Source: Arctopsyche grandis
Taxonomy: Eukaryota > Arthropoda > Insecta > Trichoptera > Hydropsychidae
Length of the DNA stretch: 64,000 nucleotides
Assembly: GCF_051622035.1 (NCBI RefSeq)
Contig: NC_135356.1
Coordinates: forward strand, 26,194,839 to 26,258,838
Direction of reading: 5' to 3'
Numbering within the stretch: the stretch's first letter is position 1; each line of letters opens with the position of its first letter. Under the pieces are notes generated by a model. That model did not search any database. It was not told the DNA's origin and worked only from the letters and a program-made list of their open reading frames with translations. Shown here piece by piece: positions 50,639 through 62,300 of this stretch. The position numbers and the translations under genes are program-made.

Positions 50639-51401
50639 TATGGGGATCTAGTCTTGTTGTGAAGGTCTTCTTCACCACCAGTCCGCCATGTATTATAGAC
50701 AGGTTCGTCTGTGTTCGGTATTAATACAGCTGTATGTTGAATGTGGTATTTATTTGGTAGTAACACGTATACACAAGTATGGTTAATTGTTGGTAAAAGT
50801 GTTTCGTTCAGCGGTCTCTGGATATGGTAGAGTGTCGCTGGCTCGGCATTCAGCTATGTTCAGAAGGTCTCTGGATGCGGCAGTGTGTTGCTGGCTCGTT
50901 GTTCGGCTATGTTCGGAAGGTCTCTGGATACGGCAGTGTGTTGCTGGCTCGTCCGGCTGGTTGATCTTCCAAGTCCGCGTAGTGTAGTGGTGGCTGGTCA
51001 GGAGCTGTATGTCGACGCTTGCTGCTGTGGGTCGACTGGGGTTGTTTGGGTTGTACCTCCTTTTATATTGTTTCTGGAATGCTTGGTGGAAGTGGTTGTT
51101 GATGCGTACGTGCATTTGGTTGTTGATGCGTACGAGCATTTAGTTGTTGATGCGTACGAGAGGAATTTGCTTTTGTCGAGGCGTAGAATTTTCTGGAATG
51201 CTTGGCGCTGTTCCGCTCGATGTATTTTAATGGTGGCGGCGTGTTTCGACCGTTTTGGTTCCACTCGACTGGTAGGGGCGTTCCGCTTGAGTTTAATATA
51301 ATGACTGCAGGTGTGCGACGTCTGGTTTTCGGGAATGTAGTTTGTTGTTGCGGAATATTCTCGAATGTTTCGATGACGATGACGACGACGAGATTCCTAC
51401 A
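50639..51401 (-). repeat. 5' LTR of the non-autonomous element
   Basis: Same 763-bp sequence as 48618-49380 with one difference seen. TATAAAAG at 51060-51067. Confidence 0.88.
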
Positions 51402-51740
51402 CCATAAAGCGTCGGAACAAAGGACAATCCGATCCACCAGTTCTATGTTTGGATTCATGTTTGAGACGCATACAAGAGGCACAAGTCGGTTTATCGGCCA
51501 GTTTAAGACAATCTTTTCTCTCGTGTCCAATATTGGCGCAATGAGAACAAGTACAGGTTTTTTCAGGGCATTTCGCAGAACCTCCCTAACACGGCAAGAG
51601 GACCAACCCAAAAATATGCGTTTGGCGGCAAATGTCGCAACGCAGGAACAACTTCCAGTATAGCTCTACCAGTACCTCTTGCACCAGGCTTTACCCTTCT
51701 AACAACAGCGTTAACCCGCAGAAAATTTTCTAAGGGGGGG
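51402..51740 (-). pseudogene. R1-like LINE ORF1 C-terminal part (zinc knuckles)
   Basis: On the minus strand one frame reads KCPEKTCTCSHCANIGHERK then DCLKL, containing CSHCANIGHERKDC (Cys-x2-Cys-x4-His-x4-Cys). A second cluster starts CASCMRLKHESKHR. The preceding part (FLGWSSCRVREVL) is in another frame, so at least one frameshift is present. LINE ORF1 proteins bind the element RNA. The rest of ORF1 is missing beyond about 51740. Confidence 0.78.
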
Positions 51741-53689
51741 CAAATTGTTTTTAGTAATGTTTTAATGTAGTTTTAATTTACTGTAGCGTATTTTTATGAT
51801 GAACGAACGGACAGGACACTGTAGTAATGAAGGGCATACTGTAGCAACAAATACCGGCTTATATTGAATATTAATTGGACTTATTCTAGAAGTTTTATTG
51901 CAATGTAAATAGTGATAGTAATTATTACTTTAATGTATTTTTATGTAGATCATTATTTTTTGTCGAATTAAATATACTTGTTTGACAATGATTTATTTAG
52001 CCCTATCGAACCGAAACTTAGTATCGGTTACTGAAATTCTTATCGACACGACATAAATTTTTTTCAAATTTTTAAGTTGACCGGAAATGGTACCTCCCCT
52101 TATAGGTGTCCTCTTTTTTTTAAGTTTTTGAATTTAATTATCTCCCAAACCACTCATCAAATCGGATTGAAATTTCTTACTTGTAATAGGAATTATTAAT
52201 ATTATACCCCAATATTTTTTCCTAAACCGAAAGTAGTACTTTTAATTTAGAGAATAAAGGTTTTTAGTTTTTCTAAGAAATCGTTTAATTTATTGAACTG
52301 AAATTTTACCAAGTTATGTATAAAAGTTGGTAAGCATCCGTCAACCAGAAGTGGCAGTATACTCTTGTTCAATTTTTTATTCCACTATTTTTTTCGACTC
52401 CTTTAACATGTGTGATCTTCACGTAAAAAATCAATTATAATTGTTGTATCAATGTGATGAAAATAAAAAAAATCAATAAATATAATAAACCGGAAGCCGG
52501 ATTTTTTTTCCTTTTAGAAAAGTCAAAAATGTTGTGACAACGATGCTTTCCACGCCCTGAACATATTTAGCTGAAAATTTATATTTGTATTCTTTTTGTA
52601 CTAACATAGAGTTGATAAGGTTTTGGTCGGAATTCGTAAGCCGGAAGTAGAACTTTAGTCTTGTATAAGTTTTCCTACATTTGTGTTCAATTTGTATTGA
52701 AAATGCTCAATGCTCATGGAACGTGTATATACACACATACATATGTCGATTATCGAATTTTGTTTTTTATCCTTCTTATATTCCTCAAATACATAGATAA
52801 AGTCGTAGGTTGGTCACATCCGAATTTTTTTCATCCGAAAAGTTAATGTAATTGTTGTTTTTTTTTATATCAGGTGGATTGTTTCGATGAATAATTACTA
52901 GACGGTACAAAGTATTTGTAAAAAAAACGAATCAATGAATCAAAGCGATGTTTTTTACTTTATTTGATTACATTTTCGGATATGTTTTATTTAATCTTAG
53001 AAATTTATGGATGCGAACCGAAAATTTAAAGAATGTAGCCAAACTCTCAAAATTAGTACGCCAATATGGGAGTATTTTTTGCGTGAAACATCGGGAGAGT
53101 TTGCAAAATGCAATTGAACGTTTTTGAAATATGAAAACATGCAATTGAGCTTTTTTTCTTATACATAAAATTCCGGGATCCGAAATTTCCAGCACCGCAA
53201 TCCCGGTGCTAAAGTAACCTTCCGGGATTGGAAGTACATACATATTTATGTACATATGGCCTTTTAAAAGTTTATATCATCATCTGACTCTTTGGATCCA
53301 ATTATGTATCTCCTAAACCACTCAACGGATTAGTTTGAAACTTTTTTGACATGTACATATGTACATATACCTATGTATGATACAATTCATATACTCGTGT
53401 TTTTTAATAATTTTATCTCGACCGAAATTAGTACTTTTATTCTAAAGTTTTGAGGTGGACAAATTTAATTTCATTTATATATTTTTTAATTTTTCACATT
53501 TAAACAATTTTATTTACAACAGATTTTGATTTATATAAATATTTTTTAGTTTCTTATATTTCAATTTTGTATAATTGGACTTGAGGGGGTCTGTAACAAA
53601 TTAAAAATAATTTGGGGGTGCATAGACAGCGTCGGGGATCCGCGAAAGGTTTAATATAAAGAAAACACATTTTCATTATTTTAACTTTC
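51741..53689. other. Non-coding DNA between the LINE and block C
   Basis: 51880-51990 is a copy of the dispersed repeat at 6575. 51990-52850 is related to the ACCGGAAGT repeat interior of hAT element 2 (9950-10900). 53231-53400 matches 11815-11965. These suggest that block C once had the same left flank as A. No gene recognised. Confidence 0.5.
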
Positions 53690-54440
53690 ATTATGAAAGT
53701 TAAAATAATTAAAAATCCGTTGCTACTGACGGTGCTACGGCAACGACACCGAGGCTTTCTGAATGTATTATTTGTTCATTGTGATCTTATTGAACGCTTA
53801 TATAGCTCACTAGATTATGTCATTACAGCAGTAAATAAAATCAAAAGGAATGCCATAAATGAGAGATTATTTTTCACAAACTCAGATGTATCTATACCAG
53901 TACAGGGGCGATTTATTGAAATATCCAAAAATGAGGAACTAAAACCAGTGTTTGAACAAGGATCCCACAAATTCTTATCATAAAAACACTGTACATACTA
54001 GGATACAGAAAACTGCTCATAAAAAATGACATATATGTATATGTAAATACAGAGCATATATGACTAACTTATCTGACTAATTAAACTCAATTAACGCTAT
54101 AAGGATAATATAATATCTGCGTTTGTTGCCAAAAATTTTCTATACAAACAACACTTTTGTATAGAAGAATGTTCTCCGTCTTCATATCTTATAAAATTGC
54201 GAAAACGAGATGAAGATTTGCAGAAGCTGTTCATTGGTTTCCCGTCTTCCTATTTAGTATAACGTGGATTTGAAGCAGTTATGAACCTCATCACTGATGA
54301 AACTAATATAAACCTTGTGAAAAAAGAAACAGACAGAAAATAAGTGCTCGTGGAGACTTAGTAAGAATGTTACTCACAAACATCGAGTCAAAGATAAATA
54401 ATCTCTTATCATACCATCAGGTTCACCCATCTCATTGAAA
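53690..54440 (+). pseudogene. hAT-type transposase relic, block C
   Basis: Matches the second relic of A and B: LYSSLDYVITAVNKIKRNA, then NERLFFTNSDVSIP, then after a gap FPSSYLV and a frame break. The first relic is absent. A hAT-like right end (AAGTTTGAGAACTG) lies at about 54670-54683. Confidence 0.6.
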
Positions 54441-54789
54441 AAAAAATGTGTTTTTGTGTTTTAAAATAATTTAATAACAATAATTACAATTTCAACAAAT
54501 ATTACTTTGAATAACAATTTTTTTGTTAATATGTTATTTTAATATCACCATTTTCCATTCAAGACATCAAAATCTATTTTATAATTTGTCTATTATGCAG
54601 TTATGTAGAGTTCTTTCACTTGGGTGTTTATGGTCAGGTTTAGGCTTAAATAAGAGGTCCATGGGCATAAAAGTTTGAGAACTGCCGAGATGGACTAAGC
54701 TTCCTGCAAGATAAAAGTGAACATTCTCCATATTTTAATGTCAAAGTAAGTCGCCAATTTTATTGCCCAGTAATTTTAATAATATTTGA

Positions 54790-55500
54790 ATGCCCCCCCA
54801 CACCCACCCACTTGACTATTATCTGGATCCGCTAATGCATTTGGAATTGAAGGAGTTCGTGTGAAAAGGAACGTCGTGTGTGTTCCTACTTACATACATA
54901 CATTGTACGAGTTGAAAAGCGTTGGGTCGAGATTGGAGCTTTATCAACAGTCAACAATAAAACTTATTGTTGCAAAGCAATTGCAAAAATTGCAAATATA
55001 CTCATATGTAAATAAGGTGTTGAATTTCTGCGAGCGATGGTCTGGATGGCGTGAAAAATGTGCAATTTTTTAATTCGCAACTAAAACTGCACACGCTGCA
55101 GGCGCCATACATTATCGTCTTACAATTCTTTACAAATAAAATTATTCATTTTGCTTAGTCGAAGATTACTCGTGCTTGAGGTGAGTTGTGTGCTCTTGCA
55201 TATATTTTGAACGTTTATATTGTAGACCAGTATTCTTCAGAATACGTCAAAATTCAAGTCCATAATATAAAATGATAAATCGATAAAAAGTAATACAGAA
55301 TTTCATGTTTTCTTATATTTTTTTTACGTGTTTCTTAAAAAAGCTCGAAAATTGTTTGTAAACGCTCCCATTTCAAGCTTTTAACAAATCATTTCGGTAA
55401 ACGTTTAAGCCACTTTAAATTTTATATTCGCTATATTTTTATAAACGCTCCTTATACTACTAAAATACGTGTATTATATGTATCTATCGTTTCATTTCAC
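54790..55500 (+). promoter_or_regulatory. Kelch upstream region, block C
   Basis: Conserved with A and B, including the donor-like GCTTGAG|GTGAGT at 55181. Transcription start not identifiable. Confidence 0.35.
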
Positions 55501-55520
55501 GGAATGGTGAAAACTATTCG

Positions 55521-55733
55521 ATGAGAGATACATACATAGTTTTTCGGAGGGATCGTTGCAGCAGAGGCGGGGGAGTTCTTCTGGTTCTACGAGCTGTTAG
55601 TGCTCAATCTGTTCGCCTTTTTGATCAGCTCAATACCATCGGTGAACATGTTTGGGTTGATATTCGCCTAAATAATTTTTCTCTTTTAATATGCGTTTTA
55701 TATACATTCCTCCGAGTGAATCTCCTCATATAA
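55521..55733 (+). pseudogene. LINE endonuclease fragment upstream of Kelch C
   Basis: Same fragment as in A and B (RRDRCSRGGGVLLVLRA). The continuation at about 55937-56020 here retains MILGDFNSRSLSNELIFM, including the GDFN motif lost from A and B. Confidence 0.72.
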
Positions 55734-55780
55734 TTAGTTAATTATTTTCAAACATGCAAAAGAACTTGAAAATATATATG

Positions 55781-56037
55781 TACACAAATACACATTTAAG
55801 ATACATATTTAATAATTCGGGCATAAAAATTAATTCATTACTCAAACTCCTAGAATTAAAATCACCCAAGATCATAACCCTCCCGCCAGCCAAAACATTT
55901 AAGTTATTTTGCAAGTTAAATGTTTTGGCTGGCGGGAGGGTTATGATCTTGGGTGATTTTAATTCTAGGAGTTTGAGTAATGAATTAATTTTTATGCCCG
56001 AATTATTAAATATGTATCTTAAATGTGTATTTGTGTA
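55781..56037. repeat. Perfect 122-bp inverted repeat (palindrome) with 13-base loop
   Basis: Left arm 55781-55902 and right arm 55916-56037 are exact reverse complements by direct reading; the loop is 55903-55915. The right arm is the LINE-derived endonuclease segment found once in A and B. The left arm is the extra inverted copy. Its RNA would fold into a 122-bp perfect hairpin. Confidence 0.93.
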
Positions 56038-56119
56038 TATATTATATATGCATATGTATGAATATGTATTTGTGTGTACGTGTATATATTTGTGTATGTA
56101 TAAATATGTGTATATGTAA

Positions 56120-56200
56120 TTATTATTGGCCAGGAAGGCGCATGGGATTTACCTGCTAGGCCTTCCTGGTATAAATATATAAATAAATAAATAAATTTCG
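56120..56200 (+). repeat. Retroposon 3' hairpin and TAAA tail, block C
   Basis: Arms CCAGGAAGGC (56130-56139) and GCCTTCCTGG (56160-56169), then TATAAATATATAAATAAATA. Confidence 0.65.
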
Positions 56201-56302
56201 ATAATCGTTGATAAATGATTTTGTTTTTCGGTAAGTGGATGCAAACTTCACGAAATTAACTGTTGCATATTGGACAACGACGAGATTTGCCCGAACCAAG
56301 CT

Positions 56303-59300
56303 ATGGATCTATCGAATCCAACCCAAGCTACGGAACTGTCGAATATTACGGAGATGACACTTTCAGAATGTCTAGAGCAAAAAGCGATGGATTTCATTAT
56401 CAATAATTTTAGGATTGTGAGTAGTGTCGATTGTAAAAATAGTATTATTTCTTCATTAACAATAAATAATTTATATTTACACATATTTCAGTTGTACAGA
56501 ATGCCAGAATTTTGTCGTTTGCCAGATTATATCGCATTGAAAATTTTGTATTCAGATCGATTAAATGTGTCTTCCGAAGAAGAAGTCTTCCATGCTGTGA
56601 GACTTTGGGTCAATTTCGACGAAGAGAATCGTAGAGAAAAATTAATATATATGCTAAGATCAGTGAGGCTAACATTGTTATCCATAGAGGTAAATAATTC
56701 TGTGTTTCTCTATCACTGACGTGTGATTATTCGAGAATAACGTTATATACATATATACTATTATTTTTATTATTATATAACATTATGTTATTTTACTTTT
56801 TATTGTCAGTTTTTCCTCATTGAAGTCGTGCCATTCTGCGATCCTTGCTATGAATGTACCGACAATTTTTTTCGAGCAGTAGAAGAAATCATGGTACCCT
56901 CTCTTTTCAACAGACCCAAATATCGCATGGGGAGAGCAAAACTGGCAGTCATTGGTGCCTCTGAATTCACAGACGTGAGTATGGTGTATAAATGCTATAC
57001 CCTATTTGACTTACCATCAGCATTCGGAAAACTCTAGACTTCGATTCCTTTTGTTTCAACAAATGACATGCATGTTCCTGACCTGGTCAAATCTAGGGGG
57101 GACGGCTAAAAGCATCCTCCTGCCCCCCCCTCTCCAATGACGTCCTTGATTCATAGCATCTTTATTGTAAAATAAGGCAATTTAAAACATATCTGCCAGA
57201 TTTTTCACTTTATAAATTTTAATGAAATCAATACCGATTTGTTAACCTATGTATGTTTGTACATATGTTCAGGGCTAATTTGGGAAAATTTTAAAAATAC
57301 TTTAGAGGGTAGTGCTTTTATCTCATATAGGCATATTTAATATGACGAATCCATATTTTCTCTCCTCAAAAAAGTATCCAATTTATAATATGTTTTAAAT
57401 TGATCTCTAATCTTTTCAATATATGTATACCCATTTGTATCGTTACCAAAAAATACCTTACATCAGTGGTTCTTAACCTTTTCGATGTCACGGTGCTCTT
57501 TTGATCATGGGAAATGGGCGAAGTGAAATATTAAAAAGCCTTGTTAAAATGGCAAAATTAAATGGTCAAAAAAAATATATGCGGACATAATTTTTATTAC
57601 AAATTATATAAGAAAGCAATAATTAAAGAAAGATATACATATACGAAATATTTTAACTAAAATTACCATTAGCAAAGTGGAGTTTATTTGATGTAAAAAT
57701 CAATTTATGTGATACCCGAGCTTGTCAGATTTTGCAGATTTCAGAAATATTAGGTAGAATATTTTATATAGCTACCCTCAATTAAAGTATTTTTCGTTTT
57801 TTTAGTTTTTATATTAGTTATTGTTGAGAAAACGAGTTCACACAAATATATGTATGATGTTGAAAACGGCACCAAAATTCTCAGTGTGTCCCCATGTAGA
57901 GGACTTGGATAGAAATCCAAAATTCAAGGAGACAAGGAGACCAAGTTTTCTTCTCCTGGGTATGAAAAACCACAACTCAATGTATCAATCGTAGAAAATG
58001 GATTTGGTATCCAGTCATAATTTTCTATATTTAAGGAAGAAAAATAGTGTGCAATCTTTTCTTCTAATAAAATTAAATATTCTATGACAGCGGAAATAAT
58101 TCCCAATCATCGTTCTGAAGACATTTGACAAAAATATTCCATACTTTCATTTCGGAAAAAGATTAACAAATTACCCCTAGATAACCACTTGACTTCAGTG
58201 TGAATAAAAAGCAAATATTCGTACTAAGCTTAGAAAGACAATGTTTTTTAAAATGCGTATTTTAAAGGTCTCGATTTGATGAAATTTACAACTTGGTCTA
58301 GCACATGATTTAGTGCTGCTGGTAATGTTTTTGAAAGCAGATATTCTCTATGTAAAAAACAGTGCGTAGATATAATATTAGGGTTTTATTCAGAGCCGGC
58401 CTTACACAGTATGGCGCCCTCGGACAATTTTTTTCTAATCGCCCATAGAAAAAATATTACAAAATGTGTTACCATTCTCCTTTTTCCGAACTTGAGACCA
58501 AAAGAAAAGTGGTTAACAAGGTTTCCTAACCCCACTGGTGGAGTTAAAAATAAATAAACAAATAAATAAAATTTTATTTCAGAAGTGAACTTTCCGAGCC
58601 ATTTTTTCGGCAAAATCTTTAATTATAGTTGAAAAATCAAGATTTTCAGGGATCATTTTCAATAGATTGAGTTACCAAACTGGAAAGTCTATTTTGTGAC
58701 ACTATAGACCGGGGATAAGTTTTAATTAACTTAAGTTTCGAAAAACTACGTACACCACTTGCTACAGTTATAGGAAATGTCAACAAAATTCGCATAGCAA
58801 CCCAAATGTTCAGATATAATTATTGTAAATGTTGTTTTATGAAATTTAATACAATGAATGTATTAGTTTTACCTTTTATTTGAAAGATAGGCTTTTTCAC
58901 TAATACATAAGTTCATATCAGAGTTCATTACTAATTATATTATATTTTGAATTCTTGGTGAGCATCATTTGAAGATCGGCAAAATATTTACGAAGTTCGT
59001 TTCTTTCCGGTAGATTTTTTAGAAAATACAAAAAGCCCCACGTCTTTGAATATTGGTTCAACTGCTCGAATCTTTGTTTCATTGACACAAATGTTAAGGA
59101 TTAAGAAAGGATTAAAAAACCCGACCTCTAACTATTTCGCAGGACAAATGATGAACTCGTTTTGTGTATTTCCGTCAAATTGCCGTTTCTCTTTTTAATT
59201 GTTTAAATACCGACACTTACTATTTACAAATATTTAGCTGAAACTTACTATTTTAGCTTCCCATCATGTGACAAATTATTTTATTAAGGAATATAATTGC

Positions 59301-62300
59301 ACGTAATCAGTTAGAATCTTCCAGTGATATATTGAAGCTGAAAATAGGGTAAAAAAATCTTTGGAGAATACCGAAAAAAGTTTGCGTTGTTAAAGACGAT
59401 TTCTCAGCGTCATATAGCACAAGATTTAAATTGTGGATGCCACAGTAAAATGTGAAACTATTTTTTTTTTTGATAAGCATAATAGAATATAAAAGGGAAT
59501 GCGTCTTCGCCCAATGAAAAGAATTTGCCGAGTACAAAGTTTTGAACTTAGAACGTAGAGGCGCCTGTAGCGGTCTGATCTTAAATTTTGTAGCACCTTC
59601 GGCGCTCTAATTTTAAATTTTGAAGCGCCTTCGGCGCATCGAATGGCACCCTAACATACTAAGAGTAACAAATCCTTTAAAGGAGATGGTCAACTAAGGA
59701 CACATTAGATCTTTCGTCGGCTTTCATAATTTCGCGAACGACTTTTTCGGTTTTTCACAATTTCACGGATTTTTCTGTTTTTACCATTTTTAGTAAAAAC
59801 ATAGGTGCACTTGCAACAAGCTCGCTGCACACTGGTTAACAACCACTGCCTTACATACATATATTTATTAATCAAATAAAACTTTTGGTTAGGTAAATCT
59901 ATGAAATGTAGAAGAGTAAATTTCTGTTTGATAAAACTCTGAAATGGCTTTTGCCTTTGATTAATTTTATCCAGAATTAGATGTACTTCATACTGCGGAG
60001 CAGTTACACAACACCCTCCACCTGTAATATCATATTGTTAATATTATATCTAAATGTATACGACTAAATACTATAAAATTTGAGTAAAACTTATTGGCCA
60101 AAACATTTTGGCTGACGAATAAGAATCGTAAATTTTTCTTTTTACTGCCAAGTTAACTGAAATTAGTATAAATTTAAATTTAATATGTACATGTTTTTAG
60201 GCGTCAAAAACTATCGATGTCTACGATGGAGTCAAAAATACTTGGACCCTCTCAAAAAACCTAAATATCGACCGAGCGAGGTTCGCTTCAGTCGTTGTTA
60301 ACGATTGGATATTAATCCTCGGTGGATGCAAACTAATACAAATGTTTGGAGAGCCAGTGGACACACCTATTAGCGAAGTATGATTCAATTTATTTTTAAA
60401 CGTGTCGTAAATTGAACACAAATTACTTATGTGCAAATTTATATTGTGACGTAGTTCACGGATATATTGATCTATATATAACAAATTTTAAGTATAGGTG
60501 TATAATTGATTACGTAACATCTAATTGACTATCAGTTAGAGTTTGATATCCTATAACAAAATCCAAATAGCAGGTTATTATACACATGTAGATCAAATCA
60601 ATTATTTATTTTATAAACTAATATTGTAGAAATATATAAAATATATATGTACAAACTAATATAGATAGAAATATATAAAAACTAATATACCTATATGTAG
60701 ATGGAAATACACATTTATACTATAATCGAAATAATAAATCTGTATCGTTTTTAGGTTGGATATATTGATTTAAAGGATGGTCAGATTTACAAATTGAAAT
60801 CATTACATGCACCTCGATTCGACTTTCAAATGGTAACAATTTCAGCCGATTCATCTATCGATGTGTACGTCATCGGTGGTGCCGATATTAATAAAAAGGC
60901 AGTGACGAGAGTGGAGAGGTAAGATCTAAAAAGTAAACTGTTAAAAAATAGTAATACTATCTAAAATCAAATCTCTGAACAGGTGGAACAGCGTGGAGCA
61001 GATCTGGAAAAAAAATATCGCTCATATGCTCACGGGTCTCATCTATTCCAGTGCATCTGTCATCAACGATAATATATATGTGACAGGTGGCTGTAAGTTT
61101 CTCAACAATAACATGTATTGCACCGACCTAGTACAAAGGTACTCAGTAAAAACCAATAAATGGATATATTGCACGCCCATGATCCAGAAAAAAGCAAATC
61201 ACTCGGTAAATGGAAACTAGAATTTAAGCTTGTTTCGCTGTCAGTTTATGGTTTTTGGCGATTTCGAATTCCATAAGTCGTACTTAGTTGATAGATATTA
61301 AATTAAATTGAAGACTCCCAATCAGCTGGTTGGTTTGAAAGTCCTATAGACCAGTAAAATTTTAATCATTCATGGAAATGTTAATATAAGGCCAGATTAC
61401 GATTATATACTCATCTAGGGCTGCCAGACGTCCAGGCTTTTTGGGATGGACCAGATTTCACGCATCTGATCCCGGCGTCCCGAAAGGACATTTCGAGACA
61501 TCCGAATATCACAGTTTTAGTTAACTGCTTATTATCATTGTTGAGAGACCCGACAATCCGAATTTTACAAACGATGTTTTTTCTTACTATCAGCAATTTA
61601 ATTTCAATTCTTATAACAGGTTGAAATTAAACACAAACCTAAAATAAGACTGGATCGAGGTTTTTCTCAATCTTCGGCAAATGATACATAATTTATTTCA
61701 TCTAATATTAAAATAATCTGGCAGCCCTATACTCATCAAATGCCTTAAACTGACAGTAAATATAGCATACATACATACATACATATATACATATATACAT
61801 ATATACATATATATATTTTTAAATATAATTTTTAATATAATTTATCGTTTTTAGAGCGTGACAATAAATGGCAAGTTATATGTCGCCGGTGGCTTTCGCA
61901 ACATCATCGGTACAGAAATACGCCTTCTCCACTCTATGGAATCATACGATCCTGTAGCCAATGTGTGGACTACGTTTTCTAATCTGCCGAGTCCGAGATC
62001 CGGAGCCGGACTTATTTTCTTTCAAAATAAACTGTTTCTAATAGGTGAGATTTTGTATATAGTATTACAGCAAATTTTTTCATAAAGGTTTTAAAAGTAG
62101 TCATAAATGATCCTTTTATCATGTGTTTCTTCTATACCATAAAATATCTAGATATTTCTGGATACTTTTTTTTATAAATAATACTCGACGGGTTTCTCTT
62201 CATTCCTTTATAAAATATCGTACTGAGCTCCAAGAACACTACTAATCAACTTGAATTAATCTGTAAAATGTAAACAATACTTCAATAATATTATAATAAT

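Larger units (their letters stand above)
48618..51401 (-). mobile_element. Young non-autonomous LTR retrotransposon, 2784 bp
   Basis: Two 763-bp LTRs (48618-49380 and 50639-51401) flank 1258 bp of internal DNA, with a 4-bp duplication CCAT (48614-48617 and 51402-51405). I found only one difference between the LTRs (GTTCAGTGG at 48785 against GTTCAGCGG at 50806). The primer site next to the right LTR gives minus orientation. There is no gag, protease, RT or integrase. Removing it and one CCAT rejoins LINE ORF1 to the ORF1/ORF2 overlap. It must be mobilised in trans; the donor family is unknown. Confidence 0.9.

Noticed and set aside
48864-51663. Plus-strand open frames (for example 138 codons at 48864 and 50885, 153 codons at 51202)
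   Set aside because: They lie within LTRs or antisense to LINE ORF1 and are duplicated only because the LTRs are; no family match.
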